Assembly: GCA_946122785.1 (NCBI GenBank) | Contig: CAMGYJ010000009.1 | Coordinates: forward strand, 6,726,937 to 6,790,936 | Length of the DNA: 64,000 nucleotides | DNA from: Linum tenue | Taxonomy: Eukaryota; Streptophyta; Magnoliopsida; Malpighiales; Linaceae | Reading direction: 5' to 3' | Shown: positions 13,337 to 31,440 of the stretch, piece after piece | How the letters are laid out: each line of letters opens with the position of its first letter | Position numbering within the stretch: the first letter of the stretch is position 1 | Position numbers and translations under genes: made by a program | Notes under the pieces: model-generated | The model's input: the letters and a program-made list of their open reading frames with translations, nothing else | Told to the model about the DNA's origin: nothing | Databases searched by the model: none

Positions 13337-13367
13337 GAACTGAAGACTCTTCGCAGGCTTCAGTTCA

Positions 13368-16300
13368 TCACTTCACAGCTTCAACAAACACTGCAAACTC
13401 ACATATTCCAAGTCTGCTTCTCAACGCTTCAAAAGTTTCCAGCTTTAATGCCTTGGTCATGATGTCCGCGATTTGATCTTGTGTTCCACCGTGTTCCAAT
13501 TCGATTACCCCTTCTTTTGCCAAGTCTCTGAGGAAGTGAAACCTCACATCTATGTGCTTACTTCGTCCATGAAGCACTGGATTCTTGGATAGCTTAATGG
13601 CGGAGCTATTGTCACAAATAATCCTTATACTTCCATTCACACTTTTGTTCCAACCAATCCCTTCCAAAATCCTCTTCAGCCAGACACATTGTGTAGCACA
13701 AAATGATGCAGCCACGAACTCTGCCTCAGCACCCTCTTTGCAGCCAGCAGATGTTGCTTTGTTGGTACTTCCATAAACCTGCTGAGAAGACACACAGAAA
13801 ACTTGATGTCTGGCCTAGTGGCAGTGACATACAGAAGACTTCTTATGAGTTGTTTATACTCAGTAGGATTCGAGAGAACTCCATCTCCAGCTTTGGTGAA
13901 CCTCATCCCAGGAGAGATGGGATTTTTGACAAAATTGCAGTCTGAGAGATGAAATTTTTCCAGCAGATCCTTAGTGTATTTCTGCTGACAGATGAATATT
14001 CCAACCTTGCTTTGATGCACCTCTACTCCCAAGAAGTACTTCATTCTACCGAGATCAGACATCTCAAATTCTGCCTCCATTGATGCCTTGAACTCAGCTA
14101 TGCAATTATGATCATTGCTTGTATATAGAACATCATCCACATACAGGCTAACAACCAGTATAGTTGTTCCAGCCTTTCTTATGAACAAATTATGCTCATA
14201 GGTGCACATTTCAAACCCAGTCTTCAAGAAATAAGACTCAATCCTGCTATACCAAGCTCTGGGAGCTTGTTTCAGGCCATAGAGTGCCTTGTGAAGTCTA
14301 TATACCTTGTGTTCCTCCCCAGCAACCACAAAACCAGGTGGTTGCTCAATATAGACTTCTTCAGAGAGCTCACCTTGCAGGAAAGCACTCTTCACATCAA
14401 GTTGGTAGACAGGCAGACCATGATGAGCAGCAAAAGCTAGGATGGTTCGAATGGTGTCCCACCTGGCTACTGGAGCAAAGACTTCAGTGTAGTCAATTCC
14501 AGGCTTCTGAGAGTACCCTTTAGCTACCAACCTTGCCTTTCTTTTGTCCATAGTATCATCTTCTTTAAGCTTTGTTTTATACACCCATTTGATGCCAATA
14601 GGTGTGATTCCAGCAGGTTTGTCTGTTAGTGTCCAGGTCTTGTTCTTTTCAATTGAGTTGAACTCCTGGTGCATGGCTGCATTCAACTCAGGATCCATAG
14701 CAGCTTCCTCATATGTTTGAGGATCTCCTGAGTCAGCCATCATAGCCATCCAAACTGTATCTGCCAAACCACAGCCATAAATAGATAAGTGAGCAAGTGG
14801 TTTTCTTACCCTTGGTCCCAAATCTCCACTTGGCAGTCCCAACACATCAGTAGAGGTGTTAGGGACTTCTTCATCACTCTCTTCTCCTGTGGTAACAGCT
14901 GCAGGAGTTTTGGGACTAGGTGGTTGTTCATCTGCCAGACTGGTTGATGCTTCCTACTCAATTTCAGCTTCTGAGTCAGAATCCTCCCAAACATCATCAC
15001 TTCCTTCCCACAACAGTTGAGTCAAGACAGGTTGAATCTCTGAGTTCCATGTCCACCCTTTGCTTTCATCAAAAACTACATCCCTGCTGATGATGATTTT
15101 CTTGGTGACAGGATTATACAACCTGTAAGCTTTAGACTCACTAGAAATTCCCAGAAAATAGCACTGTGTACTCTTATCATCAAGCTTCTTTCTGTGCTGA
15201 TCTGGAATATGAACATATGCTACACACCCAAAGATTCTGAAATGTGAAACTGAGGGAGGATTACCTGTCCAAAGTTCCTGTGGAGTCTTTCCCTGATTGG
15301 CCACTGTGGGACTTCTATTATGAACATGAGTTGCCCAAGTAACTGCCTCAGGCCAGAATGCAGAAGGAACTTTGGTATCTTGAATCATGCATCTAACCAT
15401 ATTCATTATGGTTCTATTCTTCCTTTCAGCTACCCCATTCTGCTGAGGGGTTAATGCAGCAGTAAGTTGTCTCTGGATGCCAGCTTCATCACAAAGACCC
15501 TTGAATTCATTTAACATGAATTCTCCTCCCCTGTCTGTCCTAAGACACACAACTGCTAGGCCAGTTTCTGTTTCCACTTGAGCTTTAAACTTTCTAAACA
15601 TGCTGAGTGTTTCTGACTTAGCTGATAAGAAAAATACCCATAACTTTCTGCTGTAATCATCAGTCAGAGTAAGTATGTATCTTTTACCTCCATTAGACAT
15701 AGGGGTGAGAGGACCACAGAGGTCAGCATGAAGTAGTTGCAGCTTTTGGGAGGCTCTCCAGTTACTCTTCTTGGGAAAGGGCTGTCTTGTTTGCTTCCCC
15801 ACCAGACATGTGGAGCAGACTCCAGTATCTCCATGCATCAATGGAAGCCCTTGAACCAGGTTTTTGCTCTTCAGTAATTGCAACCTTTGCAGGTTTATGT
15901 GACCAAACCTCCTGTGCCATAAAGATAGAGGTGACTCAGCAGCTTTTGAGGTCTGCAAACAGTGCAAACTTTTGGTTTCAGTCACACCATCTGCATGAAG
16001 TGCAAACATTCTATTGGACTTCATTTCAGTTTGGATCAGCAGCCCCTTCTCCTCATGAAACACCTTGCAGCTGCCATTCTTGATCAAGAAGGCCAGGCCC
16101 TTTTCTTGCCATTGACCTATGCTTAGAAGATTAGACTTCAAAGCTGGCACATAGAAGACTTCCTGTATAGTAATGGGAAGTTGATTGACAGTGAGCTTCA
16201 CTGTCCCTTTTCCTGCAACATCAAGCCTGGTATTGTTGCCAAGCCTGACATTACATGCTGAATTGGTAGTCAAATCAACAAACTACTTCTTATTGCCAGT

Positions 16301-17257
16301 CATATGATTGCTGCAGCCTGAATCAAGAAACCACCAGTCTTCACTGCCCTTGTCACATGAGTCTTCTGCAGAAGCCATTAGCAGCATGTCATCCTTCAGA
16401 TCCCCAAAACTCCTGTCCTGAACATGGCTAGTGTAATGAGCCTGATGAGTGGTATACCACTCTGGACATTCATTTCTGTAGTGGCCCAGTTTATGGCATT
16501 TGAAGCATTCAACAGTATCCTTACTCCAGCCTCCTCTTCCTCCTCTACCTCTTCTTCCTGGATAGAAGCCTCTACCCTGGCCTCTTCCTCCCCTACCACC
16601 ATAATCAAATGTGATCTTAAGAGCTTGTTCATCATCTGAAACTCCCTTCCTGGTAAACTTCTGCTCATGAACCACCAAGGAACTCTGCAGTGCATCCACA
16701 GTAAGGAGTTCAATATCTTTGGACTCCTCAATTGAGCAAACTACATAGTTGAAGCGTTCAGTGAGAGTCCTCAATATCTTTTCCACAATCTTCCCATCTG
16801 GCATCTCTTCTCCACAGCTTCTCATCTCATTGGCCACTGTCATGACCCTGCTGAAATAGGCAGAAACAGTCTCTCCCTCCTTCATCTCCAACACCTCAAA
16901 GGTTCTTCTGAGAGCCTGCAGCTGAGCTTTCTGCACTCTAGCACTACCCTGGCACTTCAATTTCATCGAATCCCAAAGTTCTTTGGCAATAGCCTTCTTA
17001 GTAATGGTTTTCAGGATGGCTTTGTCAATGGAATTGAACAGATAGTTCTTAGCCTTAAGATCCTTTAACCTCATTTCATCTAAGAGCTTGGACTCACTTG
17101 CAGAAGGCTCCTGACCTGGGGCAGGCTTCTGAAACCTAGCTTGCACCACTCCCCAGTATTCCTTGGAGCGAAGGAGGTTCTCCATCAGCATGCTCCAGTG
17201 GTCATAGTCTCCATCAAACTTAGGAAGCCCCACCTGTGCAAAGCCTGTGTCACTCAT
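13368..17257 (-). pseudogene. Defective copia gag-pol polyprotein
   Basis: Gag starts at ATG 17257 and includes the zinc knuckle CFKCHKLGHYRNEC. The protease motif WFLDSGCSNHMTG lies near 16310. Integrase has the HHCC module (LWHRRFGH ... CSTC) and D-D-E residues in HADLCGPL, RTDRGGEF and NGVAERKN. Reverse transcriptase has [10 protein letters not shown] near 14150. The tail is an RNase H segment with AEAEFVAAS and ADIMTKAL. Three lesions are visible: an in-frame TAG at 16283 just after the protease motif, an in-frame TAG at 14954 between integrase and RT, and a frame-shifting deletion at ~13735. The deletion joins the end of RT (KRVL) to the second half of RNase H, losing roughly 100 residues that include the first catalytic carboxylates. 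The element cannot encode a full polyprotein. Confidence 0.95.
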
Positions 17258-17427
17258 GATTCTGATTCTTTTCACAAACTCTTGCACACTCTCGTGATCT
17301 GTTGAAACCTCTCACCAGTGTTGAAACACTCCTCACCAGATTCTCTCGTGTTTCCCAAACCCACACTCCAAATCTGTAGTTCTCTATTACTCATGTTTGC
17401 TTGATAGCCTTTGGTTACAGTTTGCAA

Positions 17428-17441
17428 GAGCTCTGATACCA
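17428..17441 (-). other. Primer-binding site (initiator tRNA-Met type)
   Basis: On the minus strand, two bases after the 5' LTR, lies TGGTATCAGAGCTC. It matches the plant initiator-methionine tRNA 3' end, which is used as primer by most copia elements. Confidence 0.9.
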
Positions 17442-17443
17442 AA

Positions 17444-17823
17444 TGTGAAAACTCTTTGTGATGCAATCTGACAAATCTGTTTATTGACTCTCGAAGGAAA
17501 CTAAATACAAGAGATTCCGGCCACTTAATCCGGTTCCCACTCTCCTACTAAGTAGCTAACAAACCCTCCACTAACCAACTAACTATGCTGCTGGAACTTG
17601 CAGCTCAAGACTCGATTCTGGACTCAATTGACCCTATACTAAGACTCAAGGACTCAAGATGCAATTAACCAAAACGACTCAGCACTACACAGCAGTGCTT
17701 TATTGACACAACAACTAAAACGACGCAGCAACATGCAGCAACATAAAACGACACAGCATCAGCTTCAACTTAAACCTTCGCGCCAATCCATCCTCGCGCC
17801 AAATCTCCTTCTTCCTTCTAACA
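17444..17823 (-). repeat. 5' LTR of the copia element
   Basis: This is the 380-bp LTR, right in window coordinates and 5' for the minus-strand element. It begins TGTTAGAAGG and ends TTTTCACA on the minus strand. E2F-like sites TTGGCGCG and TTTGGCGCG lie at 17779-17786 and 17795-17803, about 20-45 bp inside its U3 start. Confidence 0.97.
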
Positions 17824-17828
17824 GTTCC

Positions 17829-18618
17829 TCCAATGCAGACTGTTCATCTCTTATTGGGTCGTCAATGGCAATATGACCGAGTGGTTATTCATGATGGAAG
17901 GCACAATAGCTACCAGTTCAAGAAAGGAGAACAGAAGTTTCTGCTGAATCCACTATCACCAACTGAAGTCTGAGCCGATCAACAACATATGGAGCTGAAT
18001 TGCACAAGGGAGACAGGAAATGGAAGTGGTTCGAAATCGGAAGGCGGAAGTGAACTCATATTTTGGCTCGAGGGCACATGATGACTGCGCTAAGGAGAAC
18101 TCCATTTGGAAATTTTGTTGATGTTATCTCTTGCAGGAAGACACAATCTTTGAGGGCAAAACTTCTCCAACGGGGAGGGACAGATGTGAGCCCCAGCGTG
18201 ACCAGCAGGGCGGACGAGAAGGTCGATACCTTGTCACCTGGTACAAATCCCTCGATCGGGGAAGCACGCGAGGAACCAAGGAAGTGGACGAAGGAATCCC
18301 GGGGAGGCAGCCAATTCCCCGACCGAGGAATGTGAGAGGCGACCGGGGATTGAAGGCAGAAGGGCCCCCGGTCGAGTGAGCGATGACCCCAGATCAAGGA
18401 TCTGAAGGGGGTCCGATCGAGGATCGGGCCTGGGCAGACAAATGTATCTTTTTCCTTGTTTGTTTTGGTTATTTTATCGGCTCTTTGAGCTTTAGGCTTG
18501 AGAATTGTTCTCTGTATCAATCAAATTTTCCCTTGATTGTGGTCGAGATTCTATCTTTTTATATTGTTAGAGTCTTCTCTCATCTTTGTGTTGAGATTGC
18601 ACTTTCAATTCCACCACA
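17829..18618 (+). mobile_element. Ty3/gypsy remnant, protease tail and 3' end with LTR-like sequence
   Basis: The Ty3 protease frame resumes here (PMQTVHLLLGRQWQYDRVV), matching the LLLGRPWQYDR block of plant gypsy elements, and ends at SPTEV followed by a stop near 17970. RT, RNase H and integrase are absent. The sequence jumps to what looks like the 3' end of such an element: GEDTIFEG-like coding remains near 18140, a purine tract GGGGAGGGA at 18172-18180, and from 18185 (TGTGAG) an LTR-like stretch ending in CCACCACA at ~18618. The LTR limits are my inference. With the 5' piece this is an internally deleted relic. Confidence 0.65.
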
Positions 18619-19150
18619 TCCCAAAACAAAAATCCTAAAATCCTTTAATCATTACGGATACCGGATCCGTGCTCTTATCAATGTGGGTGCCCTTAAATGT
18701 TGATAATGACAAGCGTGTCCTTCCATTGTACTTGTGGTCAATCATTTGAAGAAGAAAAAAATATCATCAAAACAAAAGGTTCTTGTTAGCTAAAATTAAT
18801 ATTAGCATGGTGCTAGGTAAAAAAAATGTTAGCACCTAACACAACAAAGTCATTATAGACTGCTAATAGTATGCCTAAAAAAATAACTTCGTTTCCGTCC
18901 AGCAGGATTATCGCATAAAATATTAGTTTCTCTCAAATAGATACTCCTATAGCTAAGACGATCGGCAAGATTCCAGGCACGAAAGAAATGTTGTAGCCCT
19001 GCTCCAACAAGAAGAACACCGGCCTCTAGAACCCGGAAGGGATCAGTGCCGCCTGTCTTTCCTTTGTTGCTTTCTTGATAATGGCGTCTACCCACTTCGC
19101 TCACCAGATCGCGACGAATTGGGCGATTGGAAGGTACCTTCTTTGCTTAG
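18619..19150. other. Intergenic stretch before the SDR gene
   Basis: I see no supported gene here. A minus-strand frame at 18853-19104 opens with GTG and has no upstream ATG before a stop. Confidence 0.6.
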
Positions 19151-19158
19151 TATTTATA
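19151..19158 (+). promoter_or_regulatory. Probable TATA box of the SDR gene
   Basis: TATTTATA lies 91 bp upstream of the SDR start codon. This allows a transcription start near 19180 and a short leader. The motif is self-similar on both strands (TATAAATA on minus), so the direction is inferred from the downstream gene. Confidence 0.5.
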
Positions 19159-19248
19159 CCGCCTTCAACAATTCAACACCCCCATTGAGCTGAAACAAAC
19201 CATTTCAGGTTTCTCGATTACGGGTGGAATAGCAAAGCAAGAAGCAAG

Positions 19249-20453
<1,205 letters not shown>

Positions 20454-21404
20454 CTACGACTGAAAAACTAAAAGAAAAAAGGAAACTGTGTAACAATCCT
20501 TTGCTTGTAAAAGCTATACATATATACAAGAAAATAAAAGTAATCAAGACCACCATTGAACTATATTTCTATGATTTCAACGAGCTAGACAACTAGTACT
20601 GAAGGTTGCAGCTCAAAACGAAAATCGTATTTGTATCAATGGATACTCTATTCTTCAATTAATCAAAAATATTTTCATGCTACTGGCCTACTGCAATATT
20701 CTAACAGCTTATAATGCCTGCAATAAATATTTCAGGGCTTACAAGAATCGCATCAATATCACCAGTAACCTATTCGTGTAGTTTTGTTTTGTTCTATTTG
20801 ACAATATCGATACCAAGCAGCTTGTTTACAACAACTTTTATTATTTTAGTCCATGAAGTCCTTTTGTTCAGTATCAAACTCCTACCCCAAAAAAAAAAAA
20901 AACTCCTACATGATAGTGAACTTTTTAATTGTAGCTTCATGTTTTACTTTCTTTTCAGCTCATGACTTCCTCTATTTTCTCATGAACGTATTTTGACATT
21001 ACAATCAAGTGGTTTCTCAGTTGGAGCTCTTTGTCTATCATGTTTAATTGAATTCCCCTCCTTCATTGTAATGCTCTGTTTTATTGTATTCATCTCGCCT
21101 TTCCCAGTTATACAAAACAAAACAAAAAGATAGCAAGAGGTTGTCATATAAAACACAGTGGCAACTGGCAACTCAACCAAGTTGGATAACCCATATGGCA
21201 GGAATAATTACGTTTCCATACCCACCATTAAATTTTGGAACCGAAAAGATAATGGATCAACAAAAGTTAGAATAAAGTGGTTTAGTTACGACAAATATTA
21301 CCTAAGTGGTCAATGTGCATCAGGATATAATTTAGTGGCATCAAGTGGATTTAACCCTAAACTTAGCACCGGGGAGTTGTTTTTTCTTTTGATCGTTGAT
21401 TTGT
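20454..21404. other. Downstream intergenic region of the SDR gene
   Basis: This is an AT-rich stretch with a 15-base A run at about 20888-20902. I see no gene. It holds the SDR 3' UTR and probably its polyadenylation site. Confidence 0.5.
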
Positions 21405-21846
21405 AGAATGACAATTTTGCTCATACTCATGAGTATTTTACTATTCAATCCAATTGGGTTGGGTATGAAATCTAAATATATGGGTACATCTGCATATTTG
21501 GTATCTATATTTTTTTTTTTTTTGCATACAAGTCCTCAAAATATTGATGGAAAATAACATTTTAGTAACAAATTTTTTTTATCTTACATTTTGGTACCTG
21601 AACTTTTGAAGTTTTACAAATAGGTCAATTTTTTGTATGTGTAGTTAAAACATCCTCAATTAAATGGATATCCATATCCAACCCATATCCATTTAGATTA
21701 TGGAAGCAATATCCAACATTTACTCAAACTCATCAACAAACCCCCCAAATCCATATATATATACCTCCTCCATACTCTACTCACATTATCAATGAGTCTA
21801 TTTGGGTTGGTTATAATTATTCATGGGTGGGTAATTGCCATCCCTA
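21405..21846. mobile_element. hAT-like MITE (GGGATGACAATT terminal family), copy 1
   Basis: The ends form short imperfect inverted repeats: TAGAATGACAATT at the left, and AATTGCCATCCCTA at the right, which reads TAGGGATGGCAATT in reverse. The flanks TTGATTTG and CTGACTTG match at 6 of 8 positions, as expected for an aged 8-bp hAT duplication. The interior is AT-rich and non-coding. A related copy in reverse orientation lies at 52786-53680. Confidence 0.6.
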
Positions 21847-22674
21847 CTGACTTGTCTGTAACACCCTAGACCGGCTGGTCAATCAATCTCCCAAAATGCG
21901 TTTGAGAATCATAAATAAATCATTCAGACTTGGAATAAAACATCGAAAATCATCCATAAACAAAATCCAAATCCCAAAATAAAAATACTCAGCACCTTCC
22001 CTATGATTCTCTGGTTAAGTGGTTATGGTAATAGTTTTGGCATTGGAATGGAATCCTGATATGTGTCAATGGTCGTTGCAGCCTCTAGGTAGGTGCAAGA
22101 GAAGAAGAAAGCTTCCGAGCAGGGGAATGATGGATTGATTGTAATGACTACTAATGTGTCTCTCGCCGGAACTATGAATTTCAGATCTTGCAAATGTGTC
22201 TCTCACTCACAAATAGGCACTTTGACAGATCAAAAGAAAATCTTATACTTTCCCTCTCAACTCTCAAGGCTTTCATCTCCATGAAACATTTTGGTTATGA
22301 CATTGAATGATAAGTAGTTCTACAAATTTAGGAAGAGCTACCGCGCCATTAGGCCTGTAAACAACATATACGAAACAAAACTGAAAGAGAGAGGTGCGAA
22401 AGGAAACGAGAGGGTAGCCTCACATTTCCAGTAGGCTTTCTTCCTCCTATATCTTAGTAGTAATCATATAACTCGGATACAAAATTATCATCAGCCCAGG
22501 CGTGCAATAGTAAAAGGGAGCACTGACAAATTCCTTCCAGGCGCTGCAGAACTTCAATGCGGCAGCCACATTTTGCAACAACATAATAGTAACAATGCGA
22601 CAACAATTATACCATCAACTATCTTCCATTCAGCCATCCTTCATAGTGAGCAAAGGGTCCGACTTGAGCACACC
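21847..22674. other. Intergenic region and 3' UTR of NAD-malic enzyme
   Basis: No coding sequence is supported here. The part next to 22674 must contain the 3' UTR of the minus-strand malic enzyme gene. Confidence 0.5.
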
Positions 22675-28528
<5,854 letters not shown>

Positions 28529-28795
28529 TCCTGTTCCCGCGTCGCAGTCGCACTTAACCAGGGAAATGAAAATTCCAAGATCCCCAAGCTAGAATCACTC
28601 CTGGCCAGCAGACTGCTTCCTCTCCGAACAAGGATGGGAAAATGAGTCGGAAGAAATTCCCAAACAGAAAGAGCCTTCAGAGCAGCGCAATCAAGAATTC
28701 AACCAAACTCTCGCGAACGAGATGAGATCAGGGACAGGGAGGAAGGTAGCGGGTGGAGTGACGAATATGTAGACCAGTCCTTGCTTGGCTGAGTT

Positions 28796-28803
28796 TATTT
28801 ATA
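28796..28803 (-). promoter_or_regulatory. Probable TATA box of NAD-malic enzyme
   Basis: TATAAATA on the minus strand lies 268 bp upstream of the malic enzyme start codon. It fits a leader of about 230-240 nt. This is a sequence-based inference only. Confidence 0.5.
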
Positions 28804-29221
28804 GTCAATTAAATAAAAACACTCCTGAAAAAAATAATTTAATATGAGCTTCAAATAGTAAAAAATAAATTAGATTATTTTTCAGGCATCACCGCATCAC
28901 GTTAGCCACCCAAAATAAACTAGATTATGGTCCAACCCGAGCCGTAAAATTTAATTTGATAAACTGAAGCTCAACAATTTACACTTCATTAGAAACCGGA
29001 ACAATTTGTACTTCATTTGTAGTCACATTGGATAAAATTAAAGAATGACATAAACATTCTTATGCAAAATTATTCTATCCAATATCAATTATTTTAAAAC
29101 AGAAATTCGCTTGAAAATATTTGTGAATTATTAGTTTTAAATATTTCATGTGTTGTCAAAGGATCAAATTAATCATTTTGGATTTGACGTATAATCTATT
29201 GTAATTTGTTTGCTATTACCC
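28804..29221. other. AT-rich intergenic spacer
   Basis: I see no gene or clear element here. It contains the upstream promoter region of NAD-malic enzyme. Confidence 0.5.
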
Positions 29222-29594
29222 AAGTCAGGAGGTAGTCTAGACATTATTTGTTCTTCCCATATAAACCTCTTCATTTCACATTGACCTATTATTATGATTC
29301 ACATGATTAGGTGATTTTGGTCAAATGAATCATTTTTGGGTTAGCCTTACATGCCAGGGGTAGTCTGGACATTGTTTGTTATTTTCCTCTAAACCTCTTC
29401 GTTCAACATCACATTGACATATTATTATGATTCACGTGATTAAGTAATTTAAGTCTATTTAGTATACCGTGCCAAATGAATCATTTTGGATTTGGCTTAC
29501 CAATCCGTTTAATTTGTATGCTATTGCACATGTAGGAGGTAGACTGAACATTTGTATCAATGTCCCTTCCAAATCTAAGAAATTTTATTGATTG
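29222..29594 (+). repeat. Degenerate ~190-bp tandem repeat, left part
   Basis: Recurrent blocks AGGTAGTCTAGACATT, TGTTCTTCCCATATAAACCTC and TATTATTATGATTCACATG start near 29230, 29350 and 29541. The last two starts are 191 bp apart, and the first copy is shortened. The array is split by the Mutator-like element and resumes at 31441. Confidence 0.7.
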
Positions 29595-29604
29595 GTGAGT
29601 GTAA
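29595..29604 (+). repeat. Target-site duplication of the Mutator-like element (left)
   Basis: GTGAGTGTAA occurs here and, identically, at 31431-31440, immediately outside the two ends of the element. Confidence 0.8.
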
Positions 29605-31430
29605 GGGAGCAGTTATGGTGGATACTTACTGATAGTAACCACGGTGGTTACTAGGGATAAGAAGGGTATTTTGTTTCCATCCTAATTCAAACTACCATTT
29701 TAATTACGCAATTAATTAGGAAGAGATAATTACGGTAATTAATTAATTATTAGGTAGTTTAATCAGAGTAGGGCTTTTCAAAGGCCACGTTTTTTGGTCG
29801 GCCCTATTTCTGCCGCCGTGTACACTGCCAAGTTCACTTTTTTTGCCGGCGTTGCATCATCGCCGACGTTGCATCAATGGCGACCGCCAACATTGCATCA
29901 ATGGCGACCGCCAACGTTGCATCATCGCCGGATGTGGTAGACAATTCTGACGGAGGTGAAGGTGAAGTTTTCCATGCAGCGGTAGTCCTTTCATGCAATG
30001 GTAGTTTTTCTTCATACATGTTTCGGATTACGTACTTGTTTAGGAATAATGGTAGTCCTTACATTGGTATAGGTTGGATTGTTATTGGTAGTTCGTATCG
30101 CATTGGTATTCGTTTGATTGGATTGGTATTGGTTCTGACTTTTGTATTAGCTACTACAATGGTAGTGCTTTGTTAGTTGTAGTATGAGTTATTGGAATGG
30201 TAGTGATTAATTGTTGTTTTACAAATTGCAGATCAGGTGTATAAAGTTGTCCCGACCGATAAATCGACATGGCAGCATTTGAGATTTGAAAATAGGGAAG
30301 CATTTGTCAATTTCTACAAAGACTTCGCACACTGGAGGGGTTTTGGAGTAAGACGTAGTGGAACCAGTAAAAAACTACCAATCCAAATGAATGAAAACAG
30401 TAAAAAACTACCAATGCAAATGAAGACTACCAATCCACATCAATGCAGAAAACTACCAATGCATGAAAGAAAACAGCAATAAAGAATACCATTCGAGCAT
30501 AACACTACGATTCAAAACAGCAAAAAAACTACCAATCCAAACATAACACTACCATTCCACATCAAAAATCACGGTTTCACAGACAGGTGGAAACTACCAA
30601 TGCACTAGAACCTACCAATCCGAACAACCAAAAACTAAATCACTACCAAAAACAATACAAAAACAAGAAGAATACCAAAGCAAACAAAACCAAATCCACG
30701 ATATGTTTAAAATTGAAGATTAGAGTTCTGGCGGGAGACGGATCTCAGATCAGTAGCTCACAACCGACAACGGGAATGGATGCTGGAAGAGCTAAAATGA
30801 AACGGGTACGCCGGAGGAGCTAAGATGAATGTCGCCGTCGGAGTGGAACGAACAGGAACTCCTCGCCAGAAAGGAATGACGACGGCGACGGTCCAGAAAA
30901 CCCTTCTCTGTTTGCGCGAGGGAGGGATGGTAAAGACGGAAGATACCACGGTGCCGGAAGAGACCACGGCGCCAGAGAGAGTGCACGGCGGCGGACAGAG
31001 AATACAACGGAAAAGGGTTCTCCAATGCGGCGGCGGACAGAAAACCTCTGGCAGTACGTGTTGTAGAATCCCACCCTCGCCTGGACGGCGGGCGCGTTGC
31101 CGCCGTTACACTCGATGCCGTTAATCGCACGGATGGTGGCTCCGAACCCTTGATTGAGGACGGGGCGAACGTGTTATCAGAGGCGGCGAAAAAGAACATT
31201 CTGCTCTCTACAAAAGGGAAAAGGGTTTTGGGGGAATGCGTTGAGAAGGAAAGAAACAAGGAAGCGTGGGGCAAGGCTTTGATTTCGGGCCCAGTAATGA
31301 TCCTGTGGTCCCTTCCCTAAACACCCTTCAACAAAATGGGCCCTCAGATTGAATTTCCCTAATCTGTATGGCCAAAAAGGAGGTAGCCATGGTGGCTACT
31401 TAAAAAAAAGGAACCAGGCTAACGCATTTC
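29605..31430 (+). mobile_element. Non-autonomous Mutator-like element carrying a FAR1-like exon
   Basis: The 1,826-bp element is bounded by a perfect 10-bp duplication GTGAGTGTAA, within the 8-11 bp range of Mutator-like elements. The ends align as degenerate inverted repeats of about 50 bp. The best part is GTAACCACGGTGGTTAC (left) against the reverse of GTAGCCATGGTGGCTAC (right). Inside, the left third is rich in ATTGGTAGT-like motifs and the right half in the complementary ACTACCAAT. A short protein-like segment between them resembles a FAR1 DNA-binding domain. No transposase catalytic domain is present, so it is not autonomous. Confidence 0.75.
30232..30385 (+). pseudogene. FAR1/FHY3-type DNA-binding domain fragment within the MULE
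   Basis: After a good splice acceptor (TTACAAATTGCAG) the frame reads DQVYKVVPTDK, then FENREAFVNFYKDFAHW and GFGVRRSGTSKK. The pattern F..reeA..FY..yA...GFgvRr is the start of the FAR1 DNA-binding domain, which is shared by FAR1/FHY3 transcription factors and by the MULE transposases they derive from. Only about 50 residues remain before the frame enters the ACTACCAAT repeat region, so nothing functional is expected. It may be a relic of the element's own transposase or a captured exon. Confidence 0.6.
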
Positions 31431-31440
31431 GTGAGTGTAA

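Larger units (their letters stand above)
12948..17823 (-). mobile_element. Ty1/copia LTR retrotransposon, complete structure, nested in the Ty3 remnant
   Basis: The 4,876-bp element is flanked by a perfect 5-bp target-site duplication, GTTCC at 12943-12947 and 17824-17828. It has two 380-bp LTRs with TG...CA ends. Read on the minus strand it runs LTR, primer-binding site, gag, protease, integrase, reverse transcriptase, RNase H, polypurine tract, LTR. Removing it and one TSD copy restores the reading frame of the host Ty3 protease (DVP|PMQ). The two LTRs differ at 7 of 380 positions by my count, so the insertion is relatively young. The domain order INT before RT defines the copia superfamily. 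Confidence 0.98.

Noticed and set aside
18853..19104. 83-aa minus-strand ORF upstream of the SDR gene
   Set aside because: It opens with GTG and has no in-frame ATG before an upstream stop. I recognise no domain.
30792..31274. 160-aa minus-strand ORF in the MULE
   Set aside because: GC-rich, low-complexity Ser/Arg/Pro sequence without domain; two other frames are equally open.
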